In this document: positions 1 through 5,185 of the stretch, piece by piece | Numbering within the stretch: the stretch's first letter is position 1 | Layout: the number at the start of each line of letters is the position of its first letter | Assembly: GCA_019090565.1 (NCBI GenBank) | Contig: JAHRVS010000039.1 | Coordinates: 1-9,314 of the forward strand | Source: Gammaproteobacteria bacterium | Lineage (GTDB): Bacteria > Pseudomonadota > Gammaproteobacteria > Pseudomonadales > UBA3067 | Direction of reading: 5' to 3' | Length of the DNA: 9,314 nucleotides | The notes under the pieces: generated by a model | What the model was told of the DNA's origin: nothing | What the model saw: the letters and a program-made list of their open reading frames with translations, nothing else | The model's database searches: none | Position numbers and translations under genes: made by a program

Positions 1-71
1 AAAATATTTGAATATCCTGGAACAAGTAGCACATCATCAAAAGTGAGTGCTTCAAGGGCGATACGTAGCAT
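1..71 (-). CDS. guaB: IMP dehydrogenase GuaB, N-terminal fragment (gene runs off the left edge)
   Basis: Reading the minus strand from an ATG at 71-69 gives MLRIALEALTFDDVLLVPGY and then SNI before the window ends. This matches the very conserved start of bacterial IMP dehydrogenase, whose TFDDVLLVP stretch opens the catalytic barrel. The enzyme oxidises IMP to XMP with NAD+, the committed step of guanine nucleotide synthesis in the cytosol. Only 23 complete codons of an enzyme of about 490 residues are visible, so the active-site Cys loop and CBS domains lie outside. An AAGG about 10 nt upstream of the ATG can serve as ribosome binding site, and a good sigma70 promoter lies about 47 bp upstream. 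It is divergent from the small membrane protein gene at 265. The assignment rests on this short N-terminal match, which is distinctive. Confidence 0.9.
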   Translation of the reverse strand, partial: MLRIALEALTFDDVLLVPGYSNI

Positions 72-117
72 ATGTGGGGGACCTTACATTTGCGGTTCGA
101 ATACCGAGGGGTCACCT

Positions 118-146
118 ATTCTACAAAAATCCTAATTTAAGGTAAA
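118..146 (-). promoter_or_regulatory. Predicted sigma70 promoter of guaB
   Basis: On the minus strand a -35 box TTTACC (146-141) and a -10 box TAGAAT (123-118, five of six consensus bases) are separated by exactly 17 bp. This predicts a transcript start near 111-110 and an untranslated leader of about 40 nt before the guaB ATG at 71. The sequence just downstream of the -10 box (AGGTGACC) is fairly G+C-rich. That is a feature of ppGpp-sensitive promoters, which would suit guaB, but this regulation is inference only. Confidence 0.6.
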
Positions 147-264
147 TAGCCTAACCACTCGAAATCAAAAAGGGTCTTGTCATAAGGGTAAAAATAAAAT
201 AGGTTTGCGCCGCAGTCGAGGAGGCTCAGCAAAATAACAATCATTGCAAAGGAAAGCGGACAAT

Positions 265-606
265 ATGCTTATTCTGGCTATTTTATTCTTTATTGGGACC
301 GGCTACGCTGGATACTTACTGTCAACAAGCCATAAGCGCGGAACAAAACCACTCAATTTTTTACGCACTACACACCGCAACAGTGCACTACTGGGGCTTA
401 GCTGTTTAGGGATACATGTTTTCACAGGTGAAACGAATACCCTTTTGACCATTGGCTTTGTTCTGTTTTGCGCAACTATTGCGGGCGGTTTTACGCTTTT
501 TAGAGATGTTTCCCCACAAGATCAAAAGCCCATGCTGCTAATCTATGCGCATGCCAGCACAGCAGCACTTGCACTGTTGCTGACAATCGCGGGCGCACTG
601 GGGTAG
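265..606 (+). CDS. Small multi-span membrane protein with conserved-looking histidines, function unknown
   Basis: I do not recognise this 113-residue protein. It is very hydrophobic, with likely membrane segments at about residues 2-20, 39-54, 60-78 and 91-112. The loops contain basic SHKRGTKP (22-29) and acidic RDVSPQDQKP (80-89), arguing for an orderly membrane topology. Histidines occur at 23, 37, 51 and 96. H37 and H51 sit 14 residues apart at the two ends of the second segment (THRN...GIHVFTG), and H96 lies in the last one (YAHAST). Such spacing recalls haem-b ligation in cytochrome-b561 or ferric-reductase-like four-helix proteins, but no family match is claimed. I chose the ATG at 265 over an in-frame TTG at 244 because AAAGGAAAG lies upstream at a usable distance and TM1 then begins at once. 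It is divergent from guaB and convergent with the PilZ gene, so it is probably transcribed alone. Confidence 0.7.
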   Translation: MLILAILFFIGTGYAGYLLSTSHKRGTKPLNFLRTTHRNSALLGLSCLGIHVFTGETNTLLTIGFVLFCATIAGGFTLFRDVSPQDQKPMLLIYAHASTAALALLLTIAGALG

Positions 607-722
607 TTTTAACCTCTTGTAGGGGAGGGTGCGAAAAAAAGGTAAAACAAAGCTACGCGCGCGCCTAACACGTCTAGCCCAACCTAAACGGGCATTATGC
701 TACTAGCCACTATAAAAAAAGC

Positions 723-1055
723 TTATTCGAATGATGCCAACCTGACGCGGGCTGTTTCGGGTAAATGAGTAAACGTTAATCCAGTATCATAAAAGTCATC
801 GCCACATTTACGACACCAGCAGGCTTGCGCTTCAAATCCGATTTGTGCGGGCAAGCTCGCGTCACCGGTATCGACCAAACCCAAGCGGTATTTCGCTCCC
901 TGCTTCAGCGGCTCAACACCGCTAAGGAGTATGCCCCCGCTTGATATATCAAGTATCAAACCAACATACTCACTGGTTTCATGATCGTAAACATTCACGT
1001 AATAAAGTAAATTCCTGCGGTTTTCAGACCGCTGATCGGGCACCTTTGGTTGCAT
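723..1055 (-). CDS. PilZ-domain protein, probable c-di-GMP receptor
   Basis: This is a 110-residue cytosolic protein consisting of one PilZ domain. PilZ domains bind cyclic di-GMP and relay it to motility, exopolysaccharide or pilus machinery. Both binding motifs are present: RxxxR (R9-SEN-R13, followed by R14) and DxSxxG (D36-I-S38-S-G-G41). The usual final beta strand is seen as YDTGLTF (89-95). There is no extra effector domain, so it would be a stand-alone adaptor whose partner cannot be read from the context. An unusual cluster C79-W-C81-R-K-C84 lies in the strand before the last turn. The ATG at 1055 is preferred to a GTG at 1064 because AGAGG lies 8 nt upstream of the ATG. It is divergent from prc across a long spacer. 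The PilZ assignment is firm; the target is unknown. Confidence 0.9.
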   Translation of the reverse strand: MQPKVPDQRSENRRNLLYYVNVYDHETSEYVGLILDISSGGILLSGVEPLKQGAKYRLGLVDTGDASLPAQIGFEAQACWCRKCGDDFYDTGLTFTHLPETARVRLASFE

Positions 1056-1514
1056 TGCGTACACCTCTCGTCCTGAAGTTAACGAAACCCAGAAAACATC
1101 CTGTTTTCTTTAGTTTTACCTGAAAATCATAACTAATTAAATCACTACAACTCTTATACTTAACTGTTAGAATGGAAAATTGCAAGCAAAACTAGTGAAA
1201 TATAATAACATAACAATGTATTGTGTTAATTTTCGTTAAATTACTTAATAAACCTACAAACAAACTCACAATCCTGCCGTAAGCCATTGTTTTAAATAGA
1301 CACAAAAACACAACTGTCTCTTTTAGGGACTTATTATGGAGATTCCCGACAACTTTCACCAAGCTCCTTTAACAACAACAAGACTGGTACTATTATAAAC
1401 CATAGAGTTCTTTGCAATGAGAACGCATCGCTAGGCATCCGTCAGCTTAGCCGGTACATTGCTTTAATACAGTTTCCGCAGGGTTAGACTGCTTACTACT
1501 TCTCAGGCCACTAG
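1056..1514. other. AT-rich divergent spacer between the PilZ gene and prc
   Basis: This 459-bp spacer is A+T-rich, especially at 1120-1260, and holds the upstream regions of both divergent genes. I find no RNA gene or long reading frame. On the plus strand there are two -10-like boxes: TATAAT (1201-1206), with TTGCAA only 15 bp upstream, and TATTAT (1391-1396), with TTAACA 16 bp upstream. A 20-codon frame at 1336-1398 has a good AGGGA ribosome site 6 nt before its ATG, but it overlaps the second candidate promoter and may be chance. A 5-bp inverted repeat AGACA/TGTCT (1298-1319) is too weak to call. Confidence 0.6.
1369..1396 (+). promoter_or_regulatory. Candidate promoter of prc
   Basis: TTAACA (1369-1374, five of six -35 bases) and TATTAT (1391-1396, five of six -10 bases) are separated by 16 bp. 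The transcript would start near 1403 and leave a leader of about 110 nt before the prc ATG at 1515. AT-rich DNA gives chance hits, so this is only the best candidate. The TATAAT at 1201-1206 is an alternative with a short 15-bp spacer. Confidence 0.35.
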
Positions 1515-3647
1515 ATGAATACAAAAAAAAGATGCCAGGCACTTGCTCTTAATCTCGTCGTTCTCGGCACACTCTCCCTTGTCAGCAGCCAAGCTATCTC
1601 TACGACAGGTGCCAGCACGGCCAAATACCGAAATTTCACTCCCCTGTACCCCATGGCTCAGCAATCTAGAGTGAGCCTCGCCATCCTCAGCAGACTCTCT
1701 CAAATGCACTACAATAAAGTGCCCATAGATGATGCGCTATCAAGCAGGATGTTTGACCAGTACCTCTCTGAACTAGACGCATCCAGAAGTTACTTTACGC
1801 AGAAAGATATAACAGAACTATCCATATACCGCCTTCGCTTTGATGAATCTCTAAAGTCAGGCAACCTTCGCCCTGCTTTTCTCGTATTCAACCGTTATCA
1901 CCAGCGCGTCATTGAACGCTTAAACCACCTTATAAGAGTGGTTGGTAGTGACCTGACAAAAGTTGATCTCACCCAAGATGAGCGGCTATTAATTAATCGC
2001 GAAAAAATGGAGTGGCCAAAAGACAGCAAATTTGCTCAACGCCTTTGGAATAGACAGCTCAAAAATAGCATCATCAACCTCAAAACTGCAGGCAAAAAAA
2101 TTGATGATATTGAAACATTATTAAGCAAGCGCTATAAAAACCAGCTAAACCGAGCACTACAAACCAACAGTAATGACGCATTCCAAGTTTATGTAAATGC
2201 GCTCACCAAAACCTACGACCCCCATACGCAATATTTTTCGCCACGTTCGTCTGAAGATTTTAATATACACATGAGCCTCTCCCTGGAAGGCATCGGCGCA
2301 GTACTACAACGTGAGGACGAGTTTACTAAAGTTGTACGACTTGTACCCGCTGGGCCTGCTGATAAAAGTAAACAAATTTCTCCTGCTGATAAAATAGTTG
2401 GCGTTGCTCAAGGAGCAAAAGGAGAGTTGGTCGATGTGGTCGGCTGGCGATTGGATGATGTCGTGCAACTCATTCGCGGCCCCAAAGAAAGTATTGTTAG
2501 GCTCGAGGTGATTTCAGGGAAAACCGAAGGAAGTACAGAACGAAAACTTATTAATATAACTAGAAACACCGTAAAACTTGAAGAGCAAGCCGCCAGAAAA
2601 GACATTATTACAGTCGTAAGAGAGGGCAAAGAAAGAAAAATTGGGCTCATTAATTTGCCTACGTTCTACTTTGATTTTAAGGGTGCACAAAACAATCAAA
2701 AAGATTTTAAAAGTAGTACGCGTGATGTCAAACGCCTAATAAACGAGTTAAAAGAAGAAGGAATAGATGGGCTGGTAATGGACTTAAGAAACAACGGAGG
2801 CGGTTCACTACAAGAAGCCAATGCCCTCACAGGTTTATTTATTAAAGATGGTCCTACTGTACAAATTAAGTCCTCTAACGGAAATATTGATATATTGGAG
2901 GACGAAGACAGTAAAATTTTTTACGATGGGCCTCTCGCGGTCATGGTAAATAGGATGAGCGCTTCAGCCTCTGAGATCTTTGCAGGAGCGATTCAAGATT
3001 ATGGGCGAGGAATTATTCTTGGGGGGCAAACCTTTGGGAAAGGTACGGTCCAGTCGCTGCTCCCCCTACACAACAATGGCCAGCTTAAACTTACATTGGC
3101 CAAATTTTATCGAATTTCAGGGGAAAGCAATCAAAACAAAGGTGTCATCCCTGACATTAGCTTCCCCAGCATTTACAATCAGGACGAAATTGGCGAAAGC
3201 GCCCTTCCCAATGCGCTGGTCTGGGATTACATTCAATCTGTTGATTTTTCAGACTGGAGCAATTACAGCTCTTATCTAGCTGAACTGCAAAAATCCCACC
3301 AGCAACGAGCTGTAGAAAACCCTGATTTCATCTACCTAAACCGCCAAGTAGAGCATTACAATTCTATTCGCAAGATGAAAACCGTCAGTCTTTCGGAAAA
3401 AGTTCGTACGCGCGAGCAAAGTGCGCGAGAATCGAAACTTCTCCAAATAGAGAATGATCGGCGCGAAGCAAAAGGGTTAAAAACCATTGCAGACTTAGAG
3501 GACAAAAAAGAAGAGGATATTAACGACAAAGAAAAGGAGCGAGGCCTGTTAGATAACGACGACAGCTTTCTACTCGTCGAGGCGGGACATATTCTCCTCG
3601 ACCTCAGTGATAAACTGACTAAAAAGCCCCATATCGCTAAATTCTAA
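1515..3647 (+). CDS. prc: Tail-specific (carboxy-terminal processing) protease Prc/Tsp, peptidase family S41A
   Basis: This 710-residue periplasmic serine protease degrades or trims proteins from their C-termini. Enterobacterial Prc matures FtsI and, with the adaptor NlpI, removes the endopeptidase MepS. A Sec signal peptide covers about residues 1-27 (basic MNTKKR, hydrophobic core, cleavage near SSQA). Then come an N-terminal helical region (about 45-225), a PDZ domain (about 250-340, starting LSLEGIGAVL), the S41 catalytic core (about 370-550) and a charged DUF3340-like C-terminal region (about 560-690). The core contains VMDLRNNGGGSL (421-432) and the motif NRMSASASEI; S484 and K509 (FGKGTVQ) lie 25 residues apart as in the known Ser/Lys dyad. 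Length suits the long gammaproteobacterial class. The ATG at 1515 puts the signal peptide at the N-terminus, although its ribosome site is weak (CAGG). The gene stands alone, converging on tadA. Confidence 0.97.
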   Translation: MNTKKRCQALALNLVVLGTLSLVSSQAISTTGASTAKYRNFTPLYPMAQQSRVSLAILSRLSQMHYNKVPIDDALSSRMFDQYLSELDASRSYFTQKDITELSIYRLRFDESLKSGNLRPAFLVFNRYHQRVIERLNHLIRVVGSDLTKVDLTQDERLLINREKMEWPKDSKFAQRLWNRQLKNSIINLKTAGKKIDDIETLLSKRYKNQLNRALQTNSNDAFQVYVNALTKTYDPHTQYFSPRSSEDFNIHMSLSLEGIGAVLQREDEFTKVVRLVPAGPADKSKQISPADKIVGVAQGAKGELVDVVGWRLDDVVQLIRGPKESIVRLEVISGKTEGSTERKLINITRNTVKLEEQAARKDIITVVREGKERKIGLINLPTFYFDFKGAQNNQKDFKSSTRDVKRLINELKEEGIDGLVMDLRNNGGGSLQEANALTGLFIKDGPTVQIKSSNGNIDILEDEDSKIFYDGPLAVMVNRMSASASEIFAGAIQDYGRGIILGGQTFGKGTVQSLLPLHNNGQLKLTLAKFYRISGESNQNKGVIPDISFPSIYNQDEIGESALPNALVWDYIQSVDFSDWSNYSSYLAELQKSHQQRAVENPDFIYLNRQVEHYNSIRKMKTVSLSEKVRTREQSARESKLLQIENDRREAKGLKTIADLEDKKEEDINDKEKERGLLDNDDSFLLVEAGHILLDLSDKLTKKPHIAKF

Positions 3648-3671
3648 AAAATGCGACTTTTACGAGAGAGC

Positions 3672-3711
3672 AAGGGTGCCGTACAGGTAATGCATATTCA
3701 GAGGCGCCCTT
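3672..3711 (+). terminator. Possible hairpin terminator after prc
   Basis: In the 87-bp gap between the convergent prc and tadA, AAGGGTGCC (3672-3680) pairs with GGCGCCCTT (3703-3711). In plus-strand RNA all nine pairs form, one being U-G. The loop is long (22 nt) and no strong U run follows, so this is a weak candidate for the end of prc transcription. The minus-strand RNA has an internal C/A mismatch. Confidence 0.3.
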
Positions 3712-3734
3712 AAGGATTTATTGCTTCTTCCGCA

Positions 3735-4238
3735 TCACTCAGGGGTATTTTTTTCCGCTTTCTTTGCAATACGCTTGTTTCGAAAAAAAGAACCTATTAA
3801 ATCTCCTGATTGCTCTGCTAACACCCCACCTACCACCTCAATTTGATGGTTAAATGTGTGCAGCTCAAACAAGTTAAATTGGCTCGACACTGCGCCATTT
3901 TTTGGCTCACTGGTCCCGTAAACCAAACGTTGGATTCGGGCGTGCAGAAGGGCTCCCGCGCACATTGCGCAAGGCTCAAGGCTCACATATAAAGTAGCCC
4001 CTATTATCCGGTAATTATTCAGTCTTTTCGCTGCATCGCGTAAAGCTACGACCTCTGCATGGGCGGTCGGGTCACTCTGACTAATGACCTGATTCCACCC
4101 CTCTCCAACCACCTGCCCTGCTTTGATGACTACGGCTCCCACCGGCACCTCATCGATGTCTTGCGCCTTTTTAGCAAGTTCTAACGCGTATGCCATCCAC
4201 TTTTCATCAATCAGGCCCTGCTCAACTCTATCTACCAT
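3735..4238 (-). CDS. tadA: tRNA-specific adenosine deaminase TadA
   Basis: The 167-residue zinc enzyme converts adenosine 34 to inosine in the anticodon of tRNA-Arg(ACG), letting one tRNA read CGU, CGC and CGA. The cytidine-deaminase fold signatures are complete: H60-A-E62 supplies a zinc ligand and the proton-shuttling glutamate, and P89-C90-A-M-C93 supplies the two Cys ligands. VPVGAVVI (31-38) and the N-terminal helix with W14-M15 match the bacterial TadA family, which is why the ATG at 4238 is kept although no clear ribosome site precedes it. The C-terminal tail (about 150-167, FFRNKRIAKKAEKN) is basic, as expected for tRNA contact. It lies 113 bp downstream of the epimerase gene on the same strand and is probably the last gene of an hrpB-led unit. 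No key residue is missing. Confidence 0.96.
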   Translation of the reverse strand: MVDRVEQGLIDEKWMAYALELAKKAQDIDEVPVGAVVIKAGQVVGEGWNQVISQSDPTAHAEVVALRDAAKRLNNYRIIGATLYVSLEPCAMCAGALLHARIQRLVYGTSEPKNGAVSSQFNLFELHTFNHQIEVVGGVLAEQSGDLIGSFFRNKRIAKKAEKNTPE

Positions 4239-4280
4239 AAATGTTTAACGTTCAATTAAAGACCGTGCTCCCTAAAATGA

Positions 4281-4298
4281 CGCCTTCAATGACAGGCG
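4281..4298 (-). terminator. Small hairpin between the epimerase gene and tadA
   Basis: CGCCT (4281-4285) and AGGCG (4294-4298) form a perfect 5-bp inverted repeat with an 8-nt loop. In minus-strand RNA it is followed by UCAUUUUAG, a poor U tract. It could weakly terminate or attenuate transcription between the epimerase gene and tadA, or mark an mRNA processing point. The stem is short and the call is tentative. Confidence 0.25.
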
Positions 4299-4327
4299 GA
4301 AATATCATACTGGGAGAGATCTTTTCG

Positions 4328-4337
4328 CCCCCCCCCC
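4328..4337. repeat. Homopolymer run of ten C
   Basis: Ten consecutive C (ten G on the coding strand of the flanking genes) lie 14 bp past the stop codon of the epimerase gene and about 90 bp before tadA. The run is outside any recognised coding sequence. Such tracts are prone to slippage and to sequencing error, so the exact length should be treated with caution. Confidence 0.9.
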
Positions 4338-4351
4338 AAACCGACCCGGCG

Positions 4352-5185
4352 TCAAAGCCTATAACCCTCGCGATAACTGGGAAAGGTAAACCGATACCCA
4401 GATTCTAACAATAAGGCATTGCTGCAACGTTTGTTCTGCCCACCTTGAGCTTCAGATTGTTTTATGCGCTTAGGTAGCGGCACATTCATTTGCTGTGCCA
4501 GCCAATCTGTCACTTCTTGTTTCGTGGCAGGGGCGCTGTCTACAGCTATATAGCAAGTTTGCAGTACGTCCACTTCAAGTAGGTGTTGCAGCACTCCGGC
4601 ACAATCATCACTGTGAATCCTATTGGTATATTGAGGGAATTCCTCACATACGTTTACCTTATTTTCTTCAACTCGTTGACGAAGTCGATTCCTACCTGGG
4701 CCGTAAATCCCACCAAACCTTAGTGATGAATAACTAAGACCACTTACCGCCAAGCATCGCTCTGCCTCTAGCATTATTTGACCAGAAAAACCAAGAGGTT
4801 CTGTTAATGAATCTTCTCTAACCACTTCACCCTTATCTTGGTGGTATACGGCTGTGCTAGAGGCAAATATAAACCTCTTAATAGCAATATCTTGCTCTTT
4901 GATTTCAGCCAGAACATTTTGCAAGCCATGCACGTAGGTGTTTCGGTATACCTCTTCGGATCGACATCCTGCTGCAGCGCAATACACCACAGAATCAAGT
5001 TCACTTGGCAGGGCTGGAAAATTCTGTTTATCTACAAGATCCGCCGCAATACCAACGACCCCTTCGGGTAATAGGCGGGCATCTCGACGCAAGCCCCATA
5101 CAGAACAACCCTCAGCCAATAAGCGCTTAGCAAGTCGGGAACCGACATCGCCACAACCAGCAATCAATATATTTGTATGTTTCAA
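4352..5185 (-). CDS. NAD(P)-binding epimerase/dehydratase family protein, YeeZ-like atypical SDR
   Basis: This 277-residue cytosolic Rossmann protein belongs to the extended/atypical short-chain dehydrogenase group. The nucleotide-binding motif is IAGCGDVGSRLAKRLL (8-23, GxGxxG at G10, C11, G12 and G15), followed by WGLRR (30-34), where the arginines suggest NADP(H). FASSTAVYH (107-115) is the SDR active-site strand, and FGGIYGPGR (157-165) and the C-terminal NKRCSNALLLESGYRF signature (251-266) are typical of YeeZ-like proteins. The reaction and substrate are not known. The start is a TTG at 5185 placed directly after the hrpB TAA (5188-5186). AGGGG lies 7 nt upstream, inside the end of hrpB, and the residues after the TTG lead straight into the first beta strand, so the TTG is well supported. 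Translational coupling to hrpB is likely. Confidence 0.88.
   Translation of the reverse strand: MKHTNILIAGCGDVGSRLAKRLLAEGCSVWGLRRDARLLPEGVVGIAADLVDKQNFPALPSELDSVVYCAAAGCRSEEVYRNTYVHGLQNVLAEIKEQDIAIKRFIFASSTAVYHQDKGEVVREDSLTEPLGFSGQIMLEAERCLAVSGLSYSSLRFGGIYGPGRNRLRQRVEENKVNVCEEFPQYTNRIHSDDCAGVLQHLLEVDVLQTCYIAVDSAPATKQEVTDWLAQQMNVPLPKRIKQSEAQGGQNKRCSNALLLESGYRFTFPSYREGYRL

Noticed and set aside
92..107. GGTTCGAAT sequence resembling a tRNA T-arm upstream of guaB
   Set aside because: The stem closes only as a 4-bp CGGT/ACCG repeat, there is no anticodon or D-arm at the right distance, and the space a tRNA would need overlaps the guaB coding start.
656..664. CGCGCGCGC alternating run (possible Z-DNA) in the gap between the membrane protein and PilZ genes
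   Set aside because: Only nine bases long and without any associated element; likely chance.
677..693. GCCC/GGGC inverted repeat as a terminator between the convergent genes at 606 and 723
   Set aside because: Only 4 bp of stem with a 9-nt loop and no U tract on either strand.
1298..1319. AGACA/TGTCT hairpin followed by CTTTT as a terminator in the pilZ-prc spacer
   Set aside because: A 5-bp A+T-rich stem with a 12-nt loop and a broken T run is too weak, and no transcript is expected to end there.
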